5,977 bases of DNA, taken from the NCBI GenBank assembly GCA_017958705.1, contig JAGDCE010000192.1:1-5977 (forward strand). Direction: 5' to 3'. Below, one piece after another: positions 1 through 5,738 of this stretch. The stretch's first letter is position 1. Each line of letters begins with the position of its first letter. Position numbers and translations under genes: made by a program. Below the pieces are notes generated by a model, which searched no databases, had not been told where the DNA came from, and was given only the letters and a program-made list of their open reading frames with translations. Source of the stretch: Clostridia bacterium (lineage in GTDB: Bacteria > Bacillota > Clostridia > Oscillospirales > CAG-272).

Positions 1-80
1 AGGCTATGGTGAACGGCACGCCGACCCACGTTTACGCCTGCACTCGTTGCCTGCGTTCCGGAAAGGTCGAGAGAGTTTAA
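1..80 (+). CDS. rpmB: 50S ribosomal protein L28, C-terminal end (5' truncated by window)
   Basis: Only the last 25 complete codons are in the window, in the frame starting at base 3, ending in TAA at 78-80. The residues include THVYACTRCLRSGKVERV, which matches the conserved C-terminal end of bacterial L28, where a CTRCLRSGKV segment is typical. The visible CxxC (Cys at codons 39-41 and 48-50) would be the second half of the zinc-binding set found in the zinc form of L28. The first CxxC, near the N-terminus, lies outside the window and cannot be checked. L28 is a structural protein of the large ribosomal subunit. The gene is probably monocistronic or last in its unit, because a strong intrinsic terminator begins about 20 bp after the stop. 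It converges on gpsA. Confidence 0.93.
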   Translation, partial: AMVNGTPTHVYACTRCLRSGKVERV

Positions 81-101
81 CGCTCGCTCCAAGAACAAGA
101 T

Positions 102-134
102 AAAAATCCGATCGCGAAAGCGGTTGGATTTTTT
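102..134 (+). terminator. Intrinsic terminator of rpmB, weaker in the reverse direction
   Basis: Arms 102-115 and 120-133 form a 14 bp stem closed by a GAAA tetraloop (116-119) and running into a T-rich tract (129-134). Read on the + strand, two of the pairs are G·U wobbles (110·125 and 112·123), so the rpmB transcript can form the full helix. Read on the minus strand, those same positions become C·A and A·C mismatches, although a 5-T run is present at the far end. The element should therefore end rpmB strongly and the converging gpsA operon less efficiently. Confidence 0.87.
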
Positions 135-139
135 ATTAT

Positions 140-159
140 GCCCGAGAACGCCGTCGGGC
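140..159. repeat. Small inverted repeat between the convergent genes
   Basis: GCCCGA at 140-145 is perfectly complementary to TCGGGC at 154-159, with an 8 nt loop. It lies 17 bp beyond the gpsA stop, between that stop and the rpmB terminator. Transcripts of the gpsA operon would carry this GC-rich hairpin at their 3' end, but no U-run follows on the minus strand, so it is not a standard terminator by itself. It might protect the 3' end or assist the weak reverse terminator; this is inference. Confidence 0.4.
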
Positions 160-175
160 CGGAATATCTTCCCGC

Positions 176-1162
176 TTATTCGGGCTTCATAGGCCTGTTG
201 AGCAGATCGGCCAGCGCGTCGCGCGGATCCTTGCCTTCGTAAAGCACGCGGTACATTTCTGTAACGATCGGCATTTCCACGTTCTTCTCGTGGGCAAAGT
301 TATACGCCGCTTTTGTCGTCGCGTAGCCTTCTACGGTCATGCCGATCTTTTTCAGCGTCTCCTCCGCGGAACAGCCCTTGCCGATGAGTATGCCCGCGCG
401 GCGGTTGCGGCTGTGCATGCTGGTGCAGGTAACGATGAGGTCGCCGAACCCCGCGAGCCCGAGGAAGGTCGTCTTCCTGCCGCCCATCGCGACGCCGAGA
501 TCGGAGATTTCCTTCATGCCGCGCGTCATGAGCGCCGCCTTGGTGTTATCCTCGTAGCCCATGCCGTCAAGTACGCCCGCGCAAAGCGCGACGACGTTTT
601 TTATCGCGCCCGCGGTCTCAACGCCGACCACGTCGGTGCTGGTGTAGATGCGGAACGTATCGCTTGAGACCTGCTGCTGAACATATTTCGCGACCTCCTC
701 GTCGTCGGAGGCGGCGACGACCGCCGTCGGCATATCGCGCGCGACCTCCTCGGCGTGGGACGGACCGGAGACAACGCAGAGTTTGCAATCCGGGAGTTGC
801 TCCTTTATGACCTCGTGCATAAGCATGAACCGGTCGCCGTCAAGGCCCTTTGAAAGGCATATGACGACGGCGTTTTCATTAAGCATGCCCTTTATCCTGC
901 ACGCGGTCTCGTTGACGGCTGAAGACGGCACGGCTATGACAACGATATCCGATCCCGAAACAGGCGAAAGATCAGAGGTTATCTTTATCGTCTCGGGGAT
1001 CTTTACTCCCTCGAGAAGCGCCGTATGCTCGCGTTCGCGCAGAAGCAGCTCGCGCTCGTTATCGAACGGGGTCCACAGCGTTACGTTGTTCCCGCTTCTG
1101 TCGCACATTATTCCGAATGCTATTCCCCAGCCTCCGGCGCCGAGAACCGTAATGGCAGCCAT
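176..1162 (-). CDS. gpsA: Glycerol-3-phosphate dehydrogenase [NAD(P)+]
   Basis: This cytoplasmic enzyme reduces dihydroxyacetone phosphate to sn-glycerol 3-phosphate with NAD(P)H, supplying the backbone of phospholipids. At 328 aa it has the usual family length. The N-terminal Rossmann fold opens with GAGGWG (residues 8-13). Conserved family blocks follow: LSKGL with Lys105, SGPSHAEEV (132-140), AGAIKNV with the expected catalytic Lys188, AALMTRG (209-215), GLAGFGDL (235-242) and SRN (251-253). An upstream in-frame ATG at 1219 would add 19 residues without family similarity and overlap plsY by 56 bp. The ATG at 1162 is preferred because AAGGAG lies 7 nt before it and the protein then begins MAAITVLGAGG, as the family does. 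The gene starts 1 bp after the plsY stop and is last in the operon. Its product is the substrate of PlsY. Confidence 0.96.
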   Translation of the reverse strand: MAAITVLGAGGWGIAFGIMCDRSGNNVTLWTPFDNERELLLREREHTALLEGVKIPETIKITSDLSPVSGSDIVVIAVPSSAVNETACRIKGMLNENAVVICLSKGLDGDRFMLMHEVIKEQLPDCKLCVVSGPSHAEEVARDMPTAVVAASDDEEVAKYVQQQVSSDTFRIYTSTDVVGVETAGAIKNVVALCAGVLDGMGYEDNTKAALMTRGMKEISDLGVAMGGRKTTFLGLAGFGDLIVTCTSMHSRNRRAGILIGKGCSAEETLKKIGMTVEGYATTKAAYNFAHEKNVEMPIVTEMYRVLYEGKDPRDALADLLNRPMKPE

Positions 1163-1163
1163 T

Positions 1164-1796
1164 TTACTTCTCCTTTTTATAAAACAGTTTCTTCTCTGTT
1201 CCGCATATGATGCGGTCAATATTCTTTTTGTGCCCGACGATTATCGTCACGGCAATAAACGTCATGAAAATTACCGAGTAATAGAACCCGTTCGAGTTGA
1301 AGATTATCATCGCGCCGGGTATGAGCACCGCCGCCATGATCGAGGAAAGCGAAACGATGCCGCTGATAATAAAAACGATAAGAAACACTCCGAGCAGCAC
1401 GAGAAGCGCGCGCCAGTCTAGCACTCCGAGGCACGCGGCGGCGGTAAGCACGCCCTTTCCCCCGTGAAAGCGGAAAAAGACCGGATAAATGTGTCCGAAA
1501 ATGACGGCTACCGCGGCGGCGTACATTCCCCATTGCACGGCGTTCGGAGTCGCTTCGGCGCTCATGATCCATTTTGCCGCGTAGATCGCGCCTACGCCTT
1601 TGAGCGAGTCGCCGATGAACGTCATTACGGCGACCCATCTCCCGCCGGTGCGGATCGCGTTCGTCAGTCCCGCGTTGCCGCTTCCTTTTTTACGGATGTC
1701 CTCCTCGCCCAGCACGTCGGATGCTATTATCGAAAACGAAAGACTGCCGAGAAGATACGCAAGCACGACTACTCCCGCAAGCTTCAGATAAAACAT
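1164..1796 (-). CDS. plsY: Glycerol-3-phosphate acyltransferase PlsY (acyl-phosphate dependent)
   Basis: This integral membrane enzyme transfers an acyl group from acyl-phosphate (made by PlsX, not in the window) to position 1 of glycerol 3-phosphate, giving lysophosphatidate. The 210 aa length is normal. Hydrophobic segments lie at roughly 5-28, 54-78, 88-104, 129-160 and 170-188. Conserved blocks are LGSLSFS (16-22), KGSGNAGLTN (37-46), GHIYPVFFRFHGGKG (101-115), SLSSIMAA (149-156) and the C-terminal GHKKNIDRIICGTEKKL (188-204). The glycine-rich loop reads GSGNAGLTN, where I would expect GSGNPGATN, and GGKGVLT replaces GGKGVAT. Both changes are conservative and the gene looks intact. The ATG overlaps the der stop by one base (TGATG), and AAGGAG at 1805-1810 lies 8 nt upstream, inside der. 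The next gene, gpsA, makes its substrate. Confidence 0.96.
   Translation of the reverse strand: MFYLKLAGVVVLAYLLGSLSFSIIASDVLGEEDIRKKGSGNAGLTNAIRTGGRWVAVMTFIGDSLKGVGAIYAAKWIMSAEATPNAVQWGMYAAAVAVIFGHIYPVFFRFHGGKGVLTAAACLGVLDWRALLVLLGVFLIVFIISGIVSLSSIMAAVLIPGAMIIFNSNGFYYSVIFMTFIAVTIIVGHKKNIDRIICGTEKKLFYKKEK
1170..1175 (-). promoter_or_regulatory. Shine-Dalgarno sequence that fixes the gpsA start
   Basis: AAGGAG on the minus strand lies 7 nt before the ATG at 1162. It is embedded in the last codons of plsY (AAG GAG AAG TAA), which suggests translational coupling. It supports the shorter GpsA over the upstream ATG at 1219. Confidence 0.85.
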
Positions 1797-3124
1797 CAGA
1801 ATTGCTCCTTTTCACGTTCCCTGATAATGAACTTGATCGGCGTCCCCTTGAATCCGAACACCTCACGAAGTCTGTTTTCTATATATCTCTGGTACGAAAA
1901 ATGGAAAAGCTCTTTTGAATTGACGAAAATAACGAAGGTCGGCGGCTTCGTGCCCGACTGGGTCATATACATGACCTTCAGGCGCTTGCCCTTGTCCGTC
2001 GGCGGCTGGACGCGCGTCGTCGCGTCCGCGAGCACCTCGTTAAGGCGTCCGGTCGTGATACGGCGTGAGTTTTCGGCGGCAACCTCGTTGATCAGCGGGA
2101 AAAGCGAGTCGCAGCGCTGCCCTGTTTTCGCGGATATGTAGATATACGGCGCGTAAGGCATGAACGAGAGTCCTTCCGCGAGCTTTTTGTCGTATTCCTT
2201 CATCGTGCCGGTCTCTTTTTCGACCGCGTCCCACTTGTTTACGGCGACGATGAGTCCCCTGCCCGCTTCGACTGCGACGCCGGCGACCTTAGCGTCCTGC
2301 TCGGTGAAGCCGGTCTCCGCGTCTATCATGATCACGCACACGTCGGCGCGTTCAACGGCGAGCTCGGTGCGCATCACGCTGTATTTTTCGATATCCGCTT
2401 CTATCTTTGATTTGCGGCGCAGACCGGCAGTGTCGACGAAAAGGTATTTGCCGTATTCGTTCTCGACGCGGGAGTCGATGGCGTCGCGCGTCGTGCCGGC
2501 TATGTCGGAAACGATCGCGCGCTCCTCGCCCGCGAGACGGTTGAGCAGCGAGGACTTGCCGACGTTCGGCTTGCCGATGAGCGCGACCTTGATCATATCG
2601 TCCTCGTCGGACTCGCCCTCAAGCGACGGGAAATACGAGAATACCGCGTCGAGCATATCACCCGTTCCCGAGCCGTGTACCGACGAAACGGGATAAGGAT
2701 CGCCGAGCCCGAGGGAGTAGAATTCATATACCTCAGGCGGCACGGAACCGATAGAATCGACCTTGTTGACGCAAAGCACGACGTTTTTGCCCGCTTTTTT
2801 GATCATCGAGGCGATCTCGGCGTCCGCGGCGGTAACGCCTGTGCGCACGTCGGTCATGAAGATAATGACGTCCGCGGATTCGATCGCGATGAGCGCCTGC
2901 GCGCGCATATTGGCAAGGATAACGTCGTCCGACAACGGCTCGATGCCTCCTGTGTCTATCAGATCGAACACAACGCCGCGCCATTCGCACTCGCCGTAAA
3001 TACGGTCGCGCGTTACGCCGGGCGTGTCCTCCACTATGGAGATACGCTTGCCCGTAAGCTTATTGAACAGCGTGGATTTACCGACGTTCGGCCTCCCCAC
3101 GACAGCTACCGTATTCTTCCGCAT
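1796..3124 (-). CDS. der: Ribosome-assembly GTPase Der (EngA), tandem GTPase domains
   Basis: Der is an essential GTPase in most bacteria and acts in late 50S subunit assembly. The 442 aa protein has the diagnostic two G domains in tandem and a C-terminal KH-like domain. Domain 1 shows GRPNVGKS (10-17), DTPGVTRD (33-40), DTGG (57-60), NKVD (120-123) and SSVHG (147-151). After an acidic linker (about 168-176) domain 2 shows GKPNVGKS (184-191), AGTTRD (209-214), DTAG (231-234), NKWD (296-299) and SAKTG (331-335). The KH-like part covers about 355-442 and includes PPTFVIFVN (394-402). The frame extends two codons further to a GTG at 3130, but the ATG at 3124 is chosen because GGAGG lies 7 nt before it and only 1-2 nt before the GTG. 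The start overlaps the preceding gene by 19 bp, which implies coupled translation. Confidence 0.97.
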   Translation of the reverse strand: MRKNTVAVVGRPNVGKSTLFNKLTGKRISIVEDTPGVTRDRIYGECEWRGVVFDLIDTGGIEPLSDDVILANMRAQALIAIESADVIIFMTDVRTGVTAADAEIASMIKKAGKNVVLCVNKVDSIGSVPPEVYEFYSLGLGDPYPVSSVHGSGTGDMLDAVFSYFPSLEGESDEDDMIKVALIGKPNVGKSSLLNRLAGEERAIVSDIAGTTRDAIDSRVENEYGKYLFVDTAGLRRKSKIEADIEKYSVMRTELAVERADVCVIMIDAETGFTEQDAKVAGVAVEAGRGLIVAVNKWDAVEKETGTMKEYDKKLAEGLSFMPYAPYIYISAKTGQRCDSLFPLINEVAAENSRRITTGRLNEVLADATTRVQPPTDKGKRLKVMYMTQSGTKPPTFVIFVNSKELFHFSYQRYIENRLREVFGFKGTPIKFIIREREKEQF

Positions 3125-4425
3125 CCGCACACCTCCGCGATCTCTCTGACAAGCGCCGCGCCTGCCGCCGGAACGGGACGCAGCTTTACTCCCAGCCTCT
3201 TAGAGACCTCTTTCAAGGTCATACTGTCCAGGAACATATCGTTTTCGTAACGAAGCATCGTATCGGGGATAAAAACATATCCCTTGAGCTTCAGTTTTTC
3301 AAGCTGGCCGCAGATATCCGTACCGGTCACAAGTCCCGCTACCGTCACGCTGCTGCCGAAAAAGTCGTTTCTGACGGCGTGCACTTCACATTCGAGGCGC
3401 GGGCATTTTTCGCGCAGCTCCTCGATCACGCGCCGCAGATACGGCGCCGCCGCGAAGCCGGTTATAACGTTCACGGTAGCTTTTTTGCCGCCCGTAGAAA
3501 GCGAGTTTATCAGCGCCTCCGACTCATCGAGCAGCGAAGCGAGCATACCTACGCCGTTTTCGTACTGCGGATAATCCTCGTAGTACTCCGCAGGCGGTAT
3601 CGCCCTGCCGGCGCCTATATAGAACTCGTCCGCGGCGAAGACGAAGCTCGTGCCGTGCTCCTTGACGAACTCCCTTCCGAAGCTTTCGGCGAAGTCGATC
3701 ACCGCCGCGCTCTCTTCGGGAGTGTTCAGCCTGAGCGGAGTAAGCCCGTCGCGGTGCTCGGTCAGCCCGACCGGCACTACCGCCACGCTCTGCACGGCGG
3801 GATAAAGCGCCGCGAGGTCGCGCACGGTACGTTCGAGATGCGCTCCGTCGTTTATACCGGGACAAAGCACTATCTGGCAGTTCATCTTAACGCCGCCCTC
3901 GGCGAGGCGCTTCAACTGGTCGTTTATCTTAGCGGCGGCGGGGTTTTTCATCATCTCCACGCGGAGCTCCGGCTCGGTGGTGTGGACAGAAATATTGACG
4001 TTGAGCTTGTACCTTATCATACGCTCGAGCTCGGCGTCGTCGACAGCGGTCATGGTTATGTAGTTGCCGGCGAGGAACGACATGCGCGAATCGTCGTCTT
4101 TGAAGTAAATCGCGTCCCTCATACCGGCGGGGTTCTGCTCGATAAAGCAGAAGACGCATTTGTTTTTGCAATGCTGCTGACAGTCGATAAGATAGGTCTC
4201 AAACTCCAGCCCCGCGTCTTCGTATTCGTCTTTTTCAAGCACGGCTTCAAGAAGCTCGCCGTTCTGCTCATATTCGAATACGGGGTCTTCTTCCGAAGAA
4301 TAGAAATCGTAATCGAGGCGATCGTTTATATCGTTGCCGTTTATCCTATGCAAAAGCGCACCGGCGCGGATCCCCGCCTTGTACGCCGGTGCGTGCTTAT
4401 TCACTTTTGCGATCTTTACGGACAT
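3106..4425 (-). CDS. DUF512-type radical SAM protein with N-terminal PDZ-like domain
   Basis: The 439 aa protein has three parts. Residues 1-60 look like a PDZ-like domain (SVKIAKVNKHAPAYKAGI, then a GALLHRING segment). Residues 78-200 are radical-SAM-like: Cys86-x3-Cys90-x2-Cys93 fits the CxxxCxxC motif that binds a 4Fe-4S cluster and SAM, and an extra Cys82 lies just before it. It is followed by FCFIEQNPAGMR (92-103), KDDDSRMSFLAGNY (109-122) and SVHTTEP (146-152). The rest is DUF512, including NDFFGSSVTVAGLVTGTDI (353-371). These blocks match a family I know as uncharacterised Fe-S oxidoreductases encoded next to der in Clostridia. Substrate and reaction are unknown to me. The start ATG has GGAAGTGA just upstream (4430-4437), close to the ideal GGAGGTGA. 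It is the first gene of the operon and overlaps der by 19 bp. Confidence 0.9.
   Translation of the reverse strand: MSVKIAKVNKHAPAYKAGIRAGALLHRINGNDINDRLDYDFYSSEEDPVFEYEQNGELLEAVLEKDEYEDAGLEFETYLIDCQQHCKNKCVFCFIEQNPAGMRDAIYFKDDDSRMSFLAGNYITMTAVDDAELERMIRYKLNVNISVHTTEPELRVEMMKNPAAAKINDQLKRLAEGGVKMNCQIVLCPGINDGAHLERTVRDLAALYPAVQSVAVVPVGLTEHRDGLTPLRLNTPEESAAVIDFAESFGREFVKEHGTSFVFAADEFYIGAGRAIPPAEYYEDYPQYENGVGMLASLLDESEALINSLSTGGKKATVNVITGFAAAPYLRRVIEELREKCPRLECEVHAVRNDFFGSSVTVAGLVTGTDICGQLEKLKLKGYVFIPDTMLRYENDMFLDSMTLKEVSKRLGVKLRPVPAAGAALVREIAEVCGCGRIR
3132..3136 (-). promoter_or_regulatory. Shine-Dalgarno sequence that fixes the der start
   Basis: GGAGG on the minus strand lies 7 nt upstream of the ATG at 3124 and within the last codons of the DUF512 gene. 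It is too close to the alternative GTG at 3130 to serve it. Its position inside the upstream reading frame explains part of that protein's unusual GCGRIR C-terminus. Confidence 0.82.
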
Positions 4426-4526
4426 TTTTTCACTTCCGGAACACGACGTGCGTACGGATATTCTTATACAGATGTTATTATATCATACTATGTGCGTTTC
4501 TTTCAATAGATATAGCAAAATTTTTC
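4426..4526 (-). other. Intergenic region between the PRK06851-like gene and the der operon
   Basis: This 101 bp AT-rich gap holds the operon promoter and Shine-Dalgarno sequence. It also has a short inverted repeat, CACG-A-CGTG, at 4442-4450 in the leader. No hairpin followed by a U-run was found after the upstream stop codon, so a terminator for the PRK06851-like gene is not evident. Confidence 0.6.
4470..4506 (-). promoter_or_regulatory. Sigma-A-type promoter of the DUF512-der-plsY-gpsA operon
   Basis: On the minus strand TTGAAA (4506-4501) and TATAAT (4482-4477) are separated by 18 bp, and TG one base before the -10 makes an extended -10 (TGATATAAT). The expected start point is near 4470, giving a leader of about 45 nt before the ATG at 4425. 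This is the only strong promoter seen for the four-gene operon. It sits immediately after the end of the PRK06851-like gene at 4527, with no clear terminator in between, so read-through from that gene may add to operon expression. Confidence 0.85.
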
Positions 4527-5621
4527 CTATTCGGCCGCAAATCCGTCGAGCCGGTCGATGACCGAGCGCGTCAGCCCCTCCAGCTTGGCGAAATCCATGC
4601 TGCGCGTATAGTAGCCTTCGAGCTTGTCGTGCATGGCCTTTATTCCCGCGAGCGTTTCGCAGGCTTTGTCTATAAGCGCGGACGCCGTTTTTTTGTTGAA
4701 GCGGATGCGGTTGCGGTAAGCACGGACGTTGTCGTTATCGTAAAACCGCTGCATGTTGATCGTTTTGAACGGCTCGTCGGGATAGCGGTGATGGTCGTTC
4801 GAGGTCACGAACGCAAGTTTCAGATCGGGAAGCAGCAGGTGCTCGAGCGTCTCCCCTTCGTAAAGCGGACAGAGACAGGCGACCACGTTCTGCCGGCGCA
4901 GGATCGCCGCCGTGCGCAGTTCTTCAAGCACATGCCGGCCGACGCCGTATTCATCGTTTATCACATAGACCCTGTCGCAGAGCACGCGAACGGTATTCCA
5001 GAATATCAGCACCCCGCGCGGAGTAATCCCCGAAAGATACCTGCGTCTGTAGTACGGCGCAGGAGCCGCGGAAAAGGGTATTTCCTTCCTTATGAGGCGC
5101 TGTGTGTATGCTTTGAGCTTTTCCGTCTTCACGCCGGAATCGACTATGTTGAAAGTATCTGTCTTCAGCCTCTCCGCGCCCTTCAGCTCTCGATAGACCG
5201 AATTGTATTCGTGCTTGATGCGCTTTTTGAGATCCGTTACCGCCTCCGCTTCCGCGACGAGGGCTTTTTCGTCCCAGAAATCGCCGGTGTTCACGATGCT
5301 GTCGCGGACGCCGGGCAGGTCCGCTTCGAGAACGTGCGGAGCGGTGCCGTCCGCGATGCATACGCCGAGCTCGTCGACGATGATCCCGTCGAGCGAATCC
5401 GGATCGGACGAGCAATGGATATACTCGACAGCCTTGCCCATATCTTCATAATGCCTGGCAACGCGACTTATCATACGTGATTTGCCGGTTCCCGGCCCTC
5501 CTTTGATTATGATCTTCCGATTCAGACCGAGCATGCAGTCAAGCTCGTCAAAGCGCGAAACGAAGCCGTCGCCGCTGTTTGCGCCGAGATAATAATGTGT
5601 GCTTTTTTCACCGTTGTTCAT
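4527..5621 (-). CDS. PRK06851-like P-loop ATPase with a degenerate second repeat
   Basis: The 364 aa protein resembles an uncharacterised Firmicutes ATPase family (PRK06851) that I recognise from its start. A short HYYLGANSGDGF segment leads into a Walker A loop GGPGTGKS (41-48), then VEYIHCSSDPDSLDG (65-79) and a Walker-B-like hydrophobic strand LGVCIADGTAPH (85-96). Residues 118-175 are charged and probably helical. The second half repeats the plan: RRRYLSGITPRG (192-203), VYVINDEYGVGRHV (218-231) at the P-loop position, ETLEHLLLPDLKLAFVTSNDHH (257-278) and a helical tail. The second loop lacks the Lys-Ser/Thr of a working Walker A, so nucleotide binding is expected only in the first half. 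No signal peptide or membrane segment is seen, so it is probably cytoplasmic. The ATG at 5621 has GGGGAG 7 nt upstream. The cellular role is unknown to me. Confidence 0.85.
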   Translation of the reverse strand: MNNGEKSTHYYLGANSGDGFVSRFDELDCMLGLNRKIIIKGGPGTGKSRMISRVARHYEDMGKAVEYIHCSSDPDSLDGIIVDELGVCIADGTAPHVLEADLPGVRDSIVNTGDFWDEKALVAEAEAVTDLKKRIKHEYNSVYRELKGAERLKTDTFNIVDSGVKTEKLKAYTQRLIRKEIPFSAAPAPYYRRRYLSGITPRGVLIFWNTVRVLCDRVYVINDEYGVGRHVLEELRTAAILRRQNVVACLCPLYEGETLEHLLLPDLKLAFVTSNDHHRYPDEPFKTINMQRFYDNDNVRAYRNRIRFNKKTASALIDKACETLAGIKAMHDKLEGYYTRSMDFAKLEGLTRSVIDRLDGFAAE

Positions 5622-5636
5622 AGCTACTCTCCCCGA

Positions 5637-5652
5637 TTATTCTTTTATATCA
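5637..5652 (-). promoter_or_regulatory. Possible extended -10 promoter of the PRK06851-like gene
   Basis: On the minus strand TGATATAAA (5652-5644) fits an extended -10 (TGnTATAAT with one mismatch). No good -35 lies at the right distance; the position is occupied by GC-rich sequence. Transcription would begin near 5637, only about 16 nt before the ATG. An overlapping alternative TAATAT -10 is possible, with a TTGTAG 20 bp upstream, which is too far for a good fit. Confidence 0.5.
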
Positions 5653-5663
5653 CATATTATTCG

Positions 5664-5676
5664 ACCGCGGCGCGGT
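5664..5676. promoter_or_regulatory. GC-rich inverted repeat in the divergent promoter region, candidate operator
   Basis: ACCGCG (5664-5669) and CGCGGT (5671-5676) form a perfect 6 bp inverted repeat around a single central G. It stands out as a GC-rich island in an AT-rich 117 bp gap. It covers the -35 position of the minus-strand promoter and lies 13 bp upstream of the + strand -35. A regulator bound here could affect both genes. No regulator gene is visible and the function is inferred from position only. Confidence 0.35.
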
Positions 5677-5689
5677 TTGCTACAAACGC

Positions 5690-5718
5690 TTGAACGCAAG
5701 TAAAAGCCGTGATATAAT
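5690..5718 (+). promoter_or_regulatory. Strong sigma-A-type promoter of the Ogt-like gene
   Basis: TTGAAC (5690-5695) and TATAAT (5713-5718) are separated by exactly 17 bp, and TG at 5710-5711 gives an extended -10. The expected start point is near 5725, so the leader would be only about 14 nt. The Shine-Dalgarno GGGAGG (5725-5730) would lie at or next to the 5' end of the mRNA. Confidence 0.85.
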
Positions 5719-5738
5719 AGCAACGGGAGGTGCGAATA

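Noticed and set aside
1163..1219. 19-residue N-terminal extension of GpsA to the ATG at 1219
   Set aside because: The extension has no family similarity and overlaps plsY, while the ATG at 1162 has an AAGGAG 7 nt upstream and gives the standard GpsA N-terminus.
783..1421. + strand open frame of 212 codons opposite gpsA and plsY
   Set aside because: It is antisense to the gpsA N-terminal half and the plsY C-terminal end, with no supporting signals.
1464..2141. + strand open frame of 225 codons across the plsY/der junction
   Set aside because: It is antisense to two well-recognised genes, crosses their boundary, and has no initiation signals or domain.
3125..3130. GTG at 3130 as the der start
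   Set aside because: The GGAGG is only 1-2 nt from this GTG but 7 nt from the ATG at 3124, so initiation at the ATG is much more plausible.
2675..3250. + strand open frame of 191 codons opposite the first Der GTPase domain
   Set aside because: Its composition mirrors the codon bias of der, there are no motifs or ribosome binding site, and it is fully covered by der and the end of the DUF512 gene.
4442..4455. Short palindromes CACG-A-CGTG and CGTACG in the operon leader as an operator or riboswitch
   Set aside because: The arms are only 3-4 bp and the leader of about 45 nt is too short for a known riboswitch class. Chance occurrence is likely.
3379..4509. Long + strand open frame of 376 codons opposite the DUF512 radical SAM gene
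   Set aside because: It is antisense to a gene with clear family motifs, has low-complexity His/Arg/Val-rich composition, and lacks a promoter or Shine-Dalgarno. It is a shadow caused by GC-biased codon use on the other strand.
4389..5480. Long + strand open frame of 363 codons opposite the PRK06851-like gene
   Set aside because: It spans the end of one real gene, an AT-rich intergenic promoter and most of another gene. It shows no recognisable domain, and the opposite strand explains the region fully.
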